Shown here one piece after another: positions 54,762-63,879 of a stretch of 64,000 bases of DNA (position 1 is its first letter; each line of letters starts with the position of its first letter). The position numbers and the translations under genes were made by a program. Source of the stretch: Terriglobia bacterium. GTDB taxonomy: Bacteria; Acidobacteriota; Terriglobia; JAIQFV01. The notes beneath the pieces are model-generated. The model was not told the origin of the DNA and did no database searches. It saw only the letters and a program-made list of their open reading frames with translations. The stretch is from NCBI GenBank assembly GCA_020073085.1, contig JAIQFV010000017.1:44346-108345 (forward strand), in the 5' to 3' direction.

Positions 54762-57700
54762 TCAATTCACAAAAAACGTGAAGAACCGTGTCGCGCTTAA
54801 TTTCAGTCTTGATATAACCGCCCCGGCACCCACGAACAACTTCCGTCCCTCCAACTCCGCAAAGAGTGAATAAGCGACCGGGGTCACCAGCAACGTTGGA
54901 AGCAAGCACAGGGTCTGGCCGCCAATGATGGTGACGGCGATGGCCGAACGCTGGGCTGAACCCGCCCCGATTCCAATGGCGGTCGGAATCAAGCCGGCCA
55001 CAATCGACAGCGTCGTCATCAGGATCGGTCGCAGCCGAACATGGTTCGCCTGGACAATCGCGTCCCGCAACGGCAGTCCTTGTGCCCGCAATTTATTCGT
55101 ATAATCCACCTGAAGAATTCCATTTTTCTTCACAATTCCCAGCAGCAACAACACCCCCAGGGCGCTCCAGAGGTTGAGGGTGCGCCCCGTCAGGAACAGC
55201 GAGAGTAGCGCGAACGGGATCGACAGGGGCAGGCTCAACATAATGGTGAAGGGGTGGAGAAAGCTCTCGAACTGGGCCGCCAGCACCATGTACATGAAGA
55301 TGGACGCGAGCAGGAAGGCGATGATCAGGTTTTTGGTGGTTTCATCCAGGATCTTGACGGCGCCCGTGAAGCGATAGCTGTACCCGGCAGGCAGGCCCAC
55401 CTTGCGGATCTCCTCTCCCACTGCACGGGCGGCGGCGTCGAGGGGAAAGTCGGGCGCATTGCTGCCGTTCACCGACACCTGGAACTGCCGGTTGTATCGC
55501 TCGATTCGCGCCGGCCCCAATCCGCGTTGAATGGCAGCCACATTGTCCAGGCGGACCTGTCCGACCTTGGAAGAGGGGATCATCAATCGCGCCAGGATAT
55601 CGGGATTCTTTTGCTGCTCGGGCATCAGTTGCATCGTGACATCGTACTGCTCGTCCCCTTCCTTGTAGGTGGAGATCTGATCTTCGCCGGCAATCATGAG
55701 CCGAAGCGCACCCGCCACATCATTGGCGCGCACCCCCAGATCGGAGGCCCGCTGGCGGTCAATCTTGACCTGCAGTTCCGGGCTGTTGATGCTCATCCCC
55801 GGATCCACGTCCAGCAGTCCGGGGATGGCCCGCAACCTCAGGGCAACTTCCTTGGCAATCTCTGTCACTCTTTTGAAATCGGGCCCCAGGATGGGGGCGC
55901 GAAGCGGAAAGTATGTTTCTCCCCCGCCCAAGGCCGAAGGGATCATCACGCGGCTTCGCATGTCCGGATAATCCTTCGTCAGCTTGCGCACCTCCGCGGC
56001 AATCTCCTGGTTTGTGAATTTTCGACGGGAGAGGTCCACCAGCCGGACATAGACATGAGCGTGGCTGGAGTTCCCTTCGTGAATGAAGGGGTTGACGAAC
56101 TCCACGCCGGGAAGTTTCGCAATCTGATTGGCCACTTCATTAGCGACCTTGGACGTCCCATCGATCGAAGTGCCGACCGGCAAATCCATCAGCAACGTCA
56201 GTTCACTTTGGTCATCGGGCGGAATCCAGTCTCGTCCCACCACCGCGTTGAGAGGAAAGGTCAGCGCAAAGGTCGCCAACAGCACCGCCACAACAATGCC
56301 GCGATGACTGAGAGACCACTCCAGGAGGCGGCCATAATGACGGTCGATCCAGCTGAAAAAAACGGAATCCTTCGACGTATGCCCGTGCGCTTCGGGCGTG
56401 GCGATGAGATCCTTCTCGGAGGCACCGCGTTTTTCGGAAACCCGCTTCAGCAACTTCGAGCTCAGCATCGGGGTCAGGGTGAAGCTCACCAGCATCGAGA
56501 CCATGATGGAAAAAGCCATCGTCCAGCCGAACTGGTTGACATAACGCCGTGCGTAGCCGCTCATGAAAGCGATGGGTAGGAAGATGATGACCAGCGACAG
56601 GGTCGTAGCCATGACGGCCAAGGTGATTTCCCGGGTCGCCTCGATGGCGGCCTGCTTGGCGGGATATTGCTTCTCCTCAAGATAGCGGACGATGTTTTCG
56701 AGCACGACAATGGCATCATCGATCACGATTCCCACCGCCAGCGTCAGGGCCAGCAGCGTCATGTTGTTCAAGGTGAAGTCCATCGCCTTGAGGAGGGTGA
56801 AAGTGGCCACAATGGACGTGGGGATCGCAATGGCAGCAATAATGACGGAGCGGATGTTTCGGATGAAGAGCAGAACGACCAGGCTCGCCAGAAGACTTCC
56901 AAACAACAGATGCTCTTCCAACGAGGCGACGGAGGCCTTGATGAATACGGATTGATCACGGATGATCCGGATGGCGATGCCGGGGGGCAGCATCCGTTGA
57001 ATCTGCCCAAGCTTCTTCTTTACCGTATCGATGATTTCGACGGTATTGGTGCCGGATTGGCGTCGCACATCCAGGGTGACGGCTTGCTTGCCCTCCAGCA
57101 GGTTCCATGAACGCGGCTCCGCATAGCTGTCTTCGACGCGGCCCACGTCGGTGACCCGGATCGGAGTGCCCCTGACGTTGGTGACGATGATGTCGCTGAA
57201 CTGGCTGACGGCGTCGATCCGCCCGAGCGTTCGCACCCCCAGTTCATTGTCGCCCCGCGTGATGCGGCCGCCCGGGATTTCCACATTCTCGTTTTGAATG
57301 GCGTCCTGGACCTGGTTGATGGTAATGCCGTGGGCATTCAATTTCTCGGCATCGAGCAGGATCCGGATCTGCCGGATGCGGGCGCCGGTGAGGCTGACTT
57401 CGCCGACCCCGTCGACCGTCTCGAGAACCCGCTTGATCTGTTTGTCGGCGATCTCGGTGGTTTCACGCACGCTCTTGTCACCCGCCACCACCAGCGAGAT
57501 GACCGGATCGGAATCCGGGTCCGCTTTCTGGATCACCGGCGGGAGGATGTTGGGGGGCAGATTGCGGACCGCGCCCGCCACTTTTTCGCGGACGTCCTGG
57601 GCCGCCCCTTCAATCTCCCGTTCGAGTACGAACTTGCAGACGACGCGCGCGCTCCCCTCGGACGCCGAGGAGTTCAGCTCATCGAGGCCACTGATGGTGC

Positions 57701-57914
57701 TGACAGCCTCCTCAAGCGGAAGGATCACCTGGGTCGTCACCTCTTCCGGTGTGGCGCCCGGCAATCGGACATTGATGTAAACGGTGGCCGGGTCAGCTTT
57801 CGGAAAGAGATCGACGCCAAGCTCCCGGAACGAAAAAATCCCCAGCACGACCAGGAAGCTGATCAACATGACCGCAAAGACCGGCCGCTTCACACATACT
57901 TCAGCAAGGGTCAT
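54762..57914 (-). CDS. RND efflux transporter, permease subunit (HAE1-like)
   Basis: The 1050-residue protein starts MTLAEVCVKRPVFAVMLISF at ATG 57914; a frame upstream to 58364 is not conserved. It has the two six-helix bundles and two periplasmic loops of the AcrB family. Helix 4 carries the proton-relay pair in AVGIVIDDAIVVLENIVRYL (Asp-Asp). FLPIAFMSGYARRYVNQFGW and the C-terminal GIVKKNGILQVDYTNKLRAQ and RPILMTTLSIVAGLIPTAIG are typical. It probably exports hydrophobic compounds with the adaptor encoded just upstream. No outer-membrane channel (TolC/OprM type) is nearby. It converges with the GxxExxY remnant. Confidence 0.95.
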   Translation of the reverse strand: MTLAEVCVKRPVFAVMLISFLVVLGIFSFRELGVDLFPKADPATVYINVRLPGATPEEVTTQVILPLEEAVSTISGLDELNSSASEGSARVVCKFVLEREIEGAAQDVREKVAGAVRNLPPNILPPVIQKADPDSDPVISLVVAGDKSVRETTEIADKQIKRVLETVDGVGEVSLTGARIRQIRILLDAEKLNAHGITINQVQDAIQNENVEIPGGRITRGDNELGVRTLGRIDAVSQFSDIIVTNVRGTPIRVTDVGRVEDSYAEPRSWNLLEGKQAVTLDVRRQSGTNTVEIIDTVKKKLGQIQRMLPPGIAIRIIRDQSVFIKASVASLEEHLLFGSLLASLVVLLFIRNIRSVIIAAIAIPTSIVATFTLLKAMDFTLNNMTLLALTLAVGIVIDDAIVVLENIVRYLEEKQYPAKQAAIEATREITLAVMATTLSLVIIFLPIAFMSGYARRYVNQFGWTMAFSIMVSMLVSFTLTPMLSSKLLKRVSEKRGASEKDLIATPEAHGHTSKDSVFFSWIDRHYGRLLEWSLSHRGIVVAVLLATFALTFPLNAVVGRDWIPPDDQSELTLLMDLPVGTSIDGTSKVANEVANQIAKLPGVEFVNPFIHEGNSSHAHVYVRLVDLSRRKFTNQEIAAEVRKLTKDYPDMRSRVMIPSALGGGETYFPLRAPILGPDFKRVTEIAKEVALRLRAIPGLLDVDPGMSINSPELQVKIDRQRASDLGVRANDVAGALRLMIAGEDQISTYKEGDEQYDVTMQLMPEQQKNPDILARLMIPSSKVGQVRLDNVAAIQRGLGPARIERYNRQFQVSVNGSNAPDFPLDAAARAVGEEIRKVGLPAGYSYRFTGAVKILDETTKNLIIAFLLASIFMYMVLAAQFESFLHPFTIMLSLPLSIPFALLSLFLTGRTLNLWSALGVLLLLGIVKKNGILQVDYTNKLRAQGLPLRDAIVQANHVRLRPILMTTLSIVAGLIPTAIGIGAGSAQRSAIAVTIIGGQTLCLLPTLLVTPVAYSLFAELEGRKLFVGAGAVISRLKLSATRFFTFFVN

Positions 57915-57940
57915 CGATTGAACTCCACCACGGGATACAT

Positions 57941-59200
57941 CTAAGGAACCACTTCGATCGGGGTTCGATCCTTGAAGACCTGGCCCTTTGCCGGAAGTGC
58001 CACGCGATCCGCCGCACCGATCCCCTCGACAATCTCCACCTGGTCGCCGCTCCGCTCGCCGATTTTCACGTCCCTTTCTTTGAGCAGATTCCCCTCGACC
58101 GTATAGACCTTGTAAAGCCCGTAGACATATTGCAGCGCGCTGTAAGGCACGAATAGACCGCTTTCGACGCGATTGGAAGGAATGCTGGCCTTGACGAAGA
58201 ACCCCGGCTTGAGAAGTCCCTCCCGATTGACGATCAAAGCTTCCACTTCGAAGGAACGGGTTTGCTCGTCCACGGAAGGATTGATCCGCGATATCTTTCC
58301 GGAAAAAGTCCGGTCGGGGTAAGCCTCCACGGAGAGGGTGACCTCCTGGTTTGCTCTGACCCACGCAGCCATCTTTTCGGGGACCTTCAGACGGACGCGC
58401 AGGGGATCAATGTTCACAATCACCATCACGGGCGTCTGGACTTTCAGATACTGTCCGGGTGTCACGGTGCGCGTCTTGATCTGTCCTTCGAAGGGGGCCC
58501 GGATGACCGAATCCGACAATTTCTTTTGCGCCAGGGCGACGGTCGCGCGGTACTGGGAGACCTGGTGCCTGATATTTTCGACGGTTTGGACCGCGAGATC
58601 ATAAGCGGCGCGGGCGGACTTGTACTTGGACTCCACTTCGTCGAAGTTCTGTTGGGGAAGCAGGCCCTGGTCCATCATGGCCTTGGCGCGGCGGAACTTC
58701 TGGTCCGCTTCATTCAGATCGGCCGCCGCCTTCTTGACCTCGGCCGCATCACGGACATCTTTCAGCTCCGGGCCATCTTCGGAAAGACCCAGCCGGGCAC
58801 GCGCTTGGCGCAACGCAGCACGTTGCTGGTCGAGCGCATACTGGAGTTCAACAGGCGACACCTTGACCATGGCCTGACCGCGTGCCACGTGATCGCCGAC
58901 GTCCACCAGCACATCATCAACCCGCCCCTCGACTTCGGAACTGACCGTGACCTCCTCGTAGGCGAACAAGGAGCCGACCGATTCAATGTTTCGCCGGATC
59001 TGCTTCGATTCAACCGGAATGACCCGGGCGCTGATGGGCTTCTGCACAGAGCTGTTCGACTTCCCGGGGGTGTCCTTCGAACATGAAATGCTGAAGACCA
59101 ATAGAACACTGGTGGTCAAAACTATCATAAGATCTTGTATCGATTTCCACGGGATCGCAGTCTCTGGTAGGCCCACGGGGATGCTTTTTCGAGTAAACAT
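57941..59200 (-). CDS. RND efflux periplasmic adaptor (membrane fusion protein)
   Basis: The 419-residue protein is a probable lipoprotein: IQDLMIVLTTSVLLVFSISC with the Cys near residue 40. Mature part: biotinyl-lipoyl-like half (VSSEVEGRVDDVLVDVGDHV), a long alpha hairpin (about 110-230, QRAALRQARARLGLSEDGPE to YRATVALAQKKLSDSVIRAP), the second lipoyl half (FEGQIKTRTVTPGQYLKVQT) and beta-barrel and proximal domains (VPEKMAAWVRANQEVTLSVE, KPGFFVKASIPSN). It bridges the RND permease and an outer-membrane channel. The permease gene starts 26 bases after its stop, so they form an operon. Confidence 0.95.
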   Translation of the reverse strand: MFTRKSIPVGLPETAIPWKSIQDLMIVLTTSVLLVFSISCSKDTPGKSNSSVQKPISARVIPVESKQIRRNIESVGSLFAYEEVTVSSEVEGRVDDVLVDVGDHVARGQAMVKVSPVELQYALDQQRAALRQARARLGLSEDGPELKDVRDAAEVKKAAADLNEADQKFRRAKAMMDQGLLPQQNFDEVESKYKSARAAYDLAVQTVENIRHQVSQYRATVALAQKKLSDSVIRAPFEGQIKTRTVTPGQYLKVQTPVMVIVNIDPLRVRLKVPEKMAAWVRANQEVTLSVEAYPDRTFSGKISRINPSVDEQTRSFEVEALIVNREGLLKPGFFVKASIPSNRVESGLFVPYSALQYVYGLYKVYTVEGNLLKERDVKIGERSGDQVEIVEGIGAADRVALPAKGQVFKDRTPIEVVP

Positions 59201-59775
59201 TATGATGCCTTCCTGATGTCCTTAAAGGCTTATAAATCACCGGGGAGGGAAACGCAAAGACCTCCAGAAACCATTCTCGGCGGAGGAATGGTCGGTACCC
59301 CTCCAAGACGACCGAATTCCTTGGAGGGTTACAACCAAGATGAGGCCTGTGAGGCATTTGCGAGCAAGGAGTTGCATGGCAAAAAATCCCCCTCAGCCTT
59401 AGGAAGAGTAGCATAACACCGATTCGAAAAGGCAGCTAAGAACTTTGCAGGGGGTTTTGAGAGGACTTCGTGGGAAAAGCTTGCAACGGTTCAACCGCCC
59501 CTCGCCGATCAATCGAAGAAGGCGATGGATGGACAGCCGCTTCGGTTGAGGGATCCCCACTTACAACTAATTACAACGGAACTCCATTCATCTGAAAAAT
59601 CATGCGATTGGATTCGTTCAAAAACATCTTCCGAGGAACATCCAGCAACCCGGAGTGTATTCAGAGCATCCGTTTGATTGGAACGTTTTCCCGAAAGATG
59701 GTTTTGATTCAGAGTGGGCTTGACCCACCCTGGATGCCCATAGGCGTTAGTCTAACGAAAGTGGAGGATTTCATT
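59201..59775. other. Divergent intergenic region without a recognised gene
   Basis: About 575 bases between the adaptor gene (minus) and a small secreted-protein gene (plus), so both promoters should lie here. Frames are short and not protein-like. I could not assign promoters with confidence; TTGACC at about 59719-59724 has no clear -10 partner. Confidence 0.4.
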
Positions 59776-60105
59776 ATGCGTCTCCGTAGTATTTCATCCC
59801 TGGTGATTTTTTTGGCCGCTCTAGCTTTCTCAGTTCCAATTTTGGCTAAGACAGTGAGGGCGACGCTGGACACCATGCCGGCGACGATCGCCGATGCCCA
59901 TTTGAAGGCGGGGGAATACACCTTCGTGATTAAAGATAACCAATTGATCGTGTTCAGAACGGATGATGGGAAAGTGGTTGCGAAGGATCAGGGTGAATGG
60001 AAGGATTCCGAGCAGAAATCCGACCAGGATGAGCTGGTTCTGGACAGTGACCATGTCGCCGAAATCCATTTTGCCCATAAGACCGAATACTTCGTCCTAA
60101 ACTGA
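59776..60105 (+). CDS. Small exported protein of unknown function
   Basis: The 109-residue product has a clear signal peptide (MRLRSISSLVIFLAALAFSV, cleavage near ILA-KTV) and a mature part of about 85 residues, mostly beta (TIADAHLKAGEYTFVIKDNQ, LIVFRTDDGKVVAKDQGEWK, ELVLDSDHVAEIHFAHKTEY). The pattern LKAGEYTFVIKDN resembles small acidobacterial secreted proteins of a single beta-sandwich, but I do not recognise a named family. The GTGGAGG at 59761-59767 is 8 bases from ATG 59776, so the longer frame from 59602 is rejected. Confidence 0.75.
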   Translation: MRLRSISSLVIFLAALAFSVPILAKTVRATLDTMPATIADAHLKAGEYTFVIKDNQLIVFRTDDGKVVAKDQGEWKDSEQKSDQDELVLDSDHVAEIHFAHKTEYFVLN

Positions 60106-60311
60106 AGAACATATAAAGTATGAGGGCCTGCGGGTGTGCTTTTCGGTTTCAGTAGAGGCGGGATTTCCAACAGCATGATGGTGGCTTGCGTTCGAATACC
60201 GATCGGCGCACCTGCAGGAAACAGAAGGACCCGCGGTCCATGCACTTTTGATTGGGGAGGCCCCGAGAGCGGGTAGGAAGAACTTCGAATTCACAGGAAA
60301 ATGACTAAAGA

Positions 60312-60388
60312 TGGTAGGGCCGAGCGGGATCGAACCGCTGACCTCTTCCGTGTCAAGGAAGCGCTCATACCAACTGAGCTACGGCCCT
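60312..60388 (-). tRNA. tRNA-Val (GAC)
   Basis: A complete cloverleaf on the minus strand. The acceptor stem pairs AGGGCCG with CGGCCCT, seven of seven. The D arm is GCTC..GAGC, and the anticodon arm is CTTCC-TTGACAC-GGAAG with anticodon GAC (reads GUC/GUU Val). The T arm is AGCGG-TTCGATC-CCGCT, the discriminator A, and CCA is encoded. It lies alone between a small secreted-protein gene and a repeat island. Confidence 0.97.
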
Positions 60389-60443
60389 GTTTCGAGCGGC
60401 CGTCAATATTAGCACGGGCATTTTGAATCTGCAACCGCAGTGG

Positions 60444-60607
60444 AGGTGTCAGGTGGCAGGTGTCGGGTGTCAGGGAGAAACCCAACCAGATCAGTAGGGC
60501 AGCAGGTTGAATCCCACTATGAAGCTCAGGCCTTGAGGTCCTACCCCCGCTCTTCGAGCTTTTCCCGACACCTGGCACCCGACACCTGACACCTAACTCC
60601 CGACACC
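60444..60607. repeat. Inverted low-complexity repeat island
   Basis: AGGTGTCAGGTGGCAGGTGT continuing to 60475 is mirrored by CCCGACACCTGGCACCCGAC at 60564-60594, so the two blocks are inverted copies of tandem GGTGTC(A/G)G words. The middle (60480-60560) is unique. The GGTG(C/T)CGGGT word also appears in the island at 32210. It lies between tRNA-Val and the epimerase gene, possibly overlapping the end of the latter's transcript. Confidence 0.75.
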
Positions 60608-61755
60608 TACACACTCCCAGTCACGCCCAGGCCCGGCCGTTTGGGCAAAATCAATTTTCCATTCCTGACCAGCACGCCTTTGAAAGGGTCGTTCGAGATC
60701 AGGAGATTGCCGTCGAGATCAGCGTAATCGACGAGCGGTGAGAGGTGCGCCGCCGCGGTGATCCCCACGGAGCTTTCGATCATGCATCCCAGCATGATTT
60801 TCAGACGGAGCGACCGCGCGAGCTCAATCATGCGAAGGGCTTCGTGGATTCCCCCGGCTTTCATCAACTTGATGTTGATGCCGTCGAAGGCCCCCACCAG
60901 GTTGGGAATGTCGGCCGCGCCCAACACCGCTTCATCGGCAATGAGGGGCAGCTTCACGCGCTCGCGCACCCAGCGCGTTTCTTCAATCATACTGGCGGGC
61001 ATGGGTTGTTCCACAAATTCGATGCCCTGCGTGGCCATCCAGTTGATCTTCTCCACCGCCTCTTCCTTGGATTTCCACCCTTCGTTGGCATCCACCCGCA
61101 ACGGCTTGGAAGTCACCTTGCGAATGGCCTGAATGATGTCCTCGTCGTTCTTCAGCCCCACCTTGATTTTCAGCACTGGAAATTCTTCCGCTTCACGGAC
61201 CTTCTGCTGCATGACTTCGGGGGTGTCAATCCCGATTGAAAAGGTGGTGACGGGCGTTTTTGCGGGATCCAGCCCGAGCATTTGATAGAGAGGGACCCCC
61301 AGCTTGCGGGCGACCCAGTCATAAAGGGCAATATTCAGCGCCGCCTTGGCGCACGAGTCATGATGGACGGTGCCGGCCACCTCGTCAGAGATTTGGGCGT
61401 AGTGCCACCACGTTTCTTTTTCAAAGATGGGGCGAGCTTGCTGGATTGCGCTCAGCGTGGACTCGGCGGTCTCGTCGTAGCGCACATTCGGCGCCGCCTC
61501 CCCCCACCCGGCCACCCCTTCGCGCTCCAGGCGCACAAACACATTATTCTTCACGGTTGAAGTGTTCCGCGACAGGGTCCAGGCATGCTTGAGTCGAAGC
61601 TCAACCGTCTTGACATGGATTTGGGTTGAAGTTCCCGAAGTAGCCGTTTTCTTGCTTTTCACTTGGGCCTCACTCAACCGGGCAGGGGACGGCAGAAAGG
61701 GAACTGCCGCCGCCAGGGTCGCTGTTCTTAGGAAATGCTTGCGAGTAATCTTCAT
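60607..61755 (-). CDS. Exported dipeptide epimerase (enolase superfamily, MLE/MR type)
   Basis: The 382-residue protein matches L-Ala-D/L-Glu-type epimerases. The catalytic set is visible in order: Lys-x-Lys in VLKIKVGLKNDED, metal ligands Asp in LRVDANEGWKSKEE, Glu in IEFVEQPMPASMIE and Asp in LIADEAVLGAADIP, base Lys in GINIKLMKAGGIHEALR, and the DxD motif in VDYADLDGNLLISND that marks dipeptide epimerases. It starts MKITRKHFLRTATLAAAVPF, a Tat-like signal (R-K in place of R-R, then F-L-R and a hydrophobic stretch), so the enzyme may be periplasmic, unlike the cytosolic E. coli YcjG. Substrate is inferred from the motif only. The ATG 61755 is chosen; upstream frame is not conserved. Confidence 0.88.
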   Translation of the reverse strand: MKITRKHFLRTATLAAAVPFLPSPARLSEAQVKSKKTATSGTSTQIHVKTVELRLKHAWTLSRNTSTVKNNVFVRLEREGVAGWGEAAPNVRYDETAESTLSAIQQARPIFEKETWWHYAQISDEVAGTVHHDSCAKAALNIALYDWVARKLGVPLYQMLGLDPAKTPVTTFSIGIDTPEVMQQKVREAEEFPVLKIKVGLKNDEDIIQAIRKVTSKPLRVDANEGWKSKEEAVEKINWMATQGIEFVEQPMPASMIEETRWVRERVKLPLIADEAVLGAADIPNLVGAFDGINIKLMKAGGIHEALRMIELARSLRLKIMLGCMIESSVGITAAAHLSPLVDYADLDGNLLISNDPFKGVLVRNGKLILPKRPGLGVTGSV

Positions 61756-62176
61756 GGGATGAGTCCTGGTCTGCAATCTCAAGGTATTCTCGTGGAGAAG
61801 TGGGGAAAATGCAACGGAGATCCAAGGACATTCATACATCTCTTCTTTACTTGTTTCCTCGCTTGTGCTAATTTTCACTTCAACCGTGATGTTCTTCCCC
61901 ATTGGGAGGCGAGATCCACCCCCGGACAAACTGAAAGTGGAATCGGATTCGAGTCGTCAAAGGCCTTCAACAGGGTGAAGAAGCGCGCTCGAATCTATCA
62001 TCATTACGGCTGGACGGCGGTTGCTGGGGTTTCTTTGAAGAGACGGCGCAAGGCTGCCGCCAAAGAGATAGTACCGGGAGTTCAGAAGGCCCGACTCTCT
62101 AGGCGTATTTCAGTATTTGCAGGGAATCCTATCTTTCCCCCCTGGACTTCAAATCAGATCTCAAAGGAGGGATCTT
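61756..62176. other. Divergent intergenic region
   Basis: About 421 bases between the epimerase gene (minus) and the next gene (plus). Frames (one of 154 codons, 61735-62199) lack protein-like composition and overlap the epimerase start. Two promoters are expected; none was assigned with confidence. An AT-rich tract lies at 61840-61870. Confidence 0.4.
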
Positions 62177-63049
62177 GTGATCATGGAAAAAATAAATAAC
62201 CGGATTGTATTCGGTACGGCCTTCGCCCTTTTTGTCGTGTTAGCTTCTTTGGGCCTCCTCGAGGCCAAGGATCCGAAGCTAAGCCCGGGTGAACTCGTCT
62301 CCCGCCATCTCAAATCCATTGGCGCCTCCGAGAAACTATCGGCGCGGAAAACCTGCACTTTGGAGGGGGATGGCGCGTGGCGGATCGTCGATGGGAGCGG
62401 ACCGGGGTCCCTCTCCGGGCCTTCGACCCTCGTGTCCGAGGGTGACAAGATCCAGTTCATCATCAACTTCAACCATCTCAATTATCCGGCGGAGCAATTC
62501 GTCTATGACGGCGAAAAGTTTGACGTCGGGTATATTCGAGACGGATTGCGGTCGCGACTGGGGCAGTTTCTTTACACCTACGATTTCATCGTAAAAGAAG
62601 GACTCATGGGCGGTGTCCTTTCGACGCGCTGGGCGCTGGCTGAACTCGAAAAACGCAATCCAAGATTATATTATGACGGGGTAAAGAAGATTGCGGGGAA
62701 AGACGCTCACGAGCTCCGCTACGTGCCGCGGAAGGGCAAGGACCTCAACGTCTATCTCTATTTTGACGCCGAGACGTATCGCCACGTGGCAACCCTCTAC
62801 CGGCTGGTCATTCCCGCGCAGATTGTGGCGGGAAGTCCCACGCTTTCAATCAGCCAAAAGGAAAAACGGTACGAGCTGGAGGAGCGCTTCGACAACTTTA
62901 AAGAAGTTGAGGGCTTGATGCTCCCGACTCACTGGAACATTCGCTACACGGTGGATGCGGAAGCCTCCTCCGTCGCTGAATGGGATATGAACTATTCGAA
63001 ATTCAGCGTGAACCAACCTGTCCAGCCCAAGGCGTTTACGATCCAGTAG
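62177..63049 (+). CDS. Exported protein, LolA/outer-membrane-lipoprotein-sorting-like
   Basis: About 290 residues. AAAGGAGGG at 62163-62171 is 5 bases from GTG 62177 and 11 from ATG 62183; either could start. Signal peptide: NRIVFGTAFALFVVLASLGL with cleavage near EAK. The mature part begins LSPGELVSRHLKSIGASEKL and has a strand-rich body (KIQFIINFNHLNYPAEQFVY, NVYLYFDAETYRHVATLYRL, GLMLPTHWNIRYTVDAEASS) of the kind seen in LolA-like half-barrel proteins, where a G-AE(K/N)(L/I)..I-like start is common. No lipobox. Function unknown; the family call is by overall pattern and is weak. Confidence 0.65.
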   Translation: MIMEKINNRIVFGTAFALFVVLASLGLLEAKDPKLSPGELVSRHLKSIGASEKLSARKTCTLEGDGAWRIVDGSGPGSLSGPSTLVSEGDKIQFIINFNHLNYPAEQFVYDGEKFDVGYIRDGLRSRLGQFLYTYDFIVKEGLMGGVLSTRWALAELEKRNPRLYYDGVKKIAGKDAHELRYVPRKGKDLNVYLYFDAETYRHVATLYRLVIPAQIVAGSPTLSISQKEKRYELEERFDNFKEVEGLMLPTHWNIRYTVDAEASSVAEWDMNYSKFSVNQPVQPKAFTIQ

Positions 63050-63666
63050 GGATGACCGACGGCTCGTGCGCGGGTTGCGCTAGAGATTACCACGGTGAAG
63101 AATTTCAAGGAGTCAAATCTTTCATGATTCCATCTGCTCATTGGGCGTCGATCGCGGAATCCCGGTCAACTCGCAAATGAGATGAAATTTGAGATGATTT
63201 GACCCCGCATTGGTTCAACTCCTCCTTGTAGGACCTCACCCACACGTGAGCGTTAGACAAATATTTTCGTTTGAGTGCACTTAAATTGATTCTTGAGGCA
63301 CTTTATATTTGAGGGCAATCGAGGAAGTGACGGTCGCAGTTCTTCTCGTAGTGCATGCTGAGGCCTGCCTATCGCATCACAGGGTGGATGCGCATCAACT
63401 AACACTCCTCGGTCTATGCTCAGATAGCGGTTTTTTCCAAGGGAGGGACGGGGCAGCACGCCGTCCATCTTTGGTTTCTCGGGAACGATTTTCGACCCCC
63501 TATAAACACTGACTTGAAATACATAGCTGTGTGCGTGTGAACTGATTGGCGGAAGCACGTCTTGTATCTGAAAGACGGTGACGAGGATGCTCGGTTCACA
63601 ATTCTTGCGATTCCAGTTGAATGCACGTGTCGACTTGACTCATTCCAATTCGATAAGGAGGGGCCG
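63050..63666. other. Non-coding region with a MITE-like inverted repeat
   Basis: About 617 bases between two secreted-protein genes. It holds the inverted repeat at 63109-63206. Several short frames (for example minus 63253-63558) were considered but lack recognisable features. Confidence 0.45.
63109..63206. repeat. Short inverted-repeat element (MITE- or REP-like)
   Basis: GGAGTCAAATC (63109-63119) and GATTTGACCCC (63196-63206) are inverted 11-mers with one mismatch, 98 bases end to end. Inside, CTCATT/AATGAG and TTTCAT/ATGAAA words continue the dyad, so the whole can fold into a hairpin. Such GTCAAATC..GATTTGAC ends resemble those of small REP-associated or IS200-like derivatives. No transposase frame lies inside. 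Confidence 0.5.
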
Positions 63667-63879
63667 ATGAGAAACATTTTTTTTAAAAGCCTGAAGGTTT
63701 TAGGATGCCTGTTGCTATTCGCCTTGGCGTTTCCATCCTCAAATTTTTATGGAGGGAACCAAGTGGCTGCAAGAGAATTCGAGATTGACTTCCCATACTA
63801 TTCCATCCAGGATGGATACAATTCTGTTTTGTCCCTTGCAAGTAGTTCTTCAACATCTCAACACTCTTGTCCAAATTAG
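63667..63879 (+). pseudogene. Truncated secreted protein, likely cut by the adjacent IS element
   Basis: The 70-residue frame has a good SD (AAGGAGG, 63655-63661, 5 bases from ATG 63667) and a signal peptide (SLKVLGCLLLFALAFPSSNF). It reads on through REFEIDFPYYSIQDGYNSVL to SLASSSSTSQHSCPN and stops. The part IDFPYYSIQDGYNSVLSL is the N-terminus of larger acidobacterial-type exported proteins, where a beta-rich domain would follow. The sequence turns into IS-like end sequence near 63856-63870, and a transposase start follows at 63965. Most likely an IS insertion ended the gene here. Its remaining 3' part would be beyond the window. Confidence 0.55.

Noticed and set aside
61735..62199. A 154-codon plus-strand frame before the LolA-like gene
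   Set aside because: It overlaps the epimerase start on the other strand and the next gene's SD, and has no family resemblance.
63253..63558. A 101-codon minus-strand frame
   Set aside because: No family features and no ribosome-binding site; region looks decayed.
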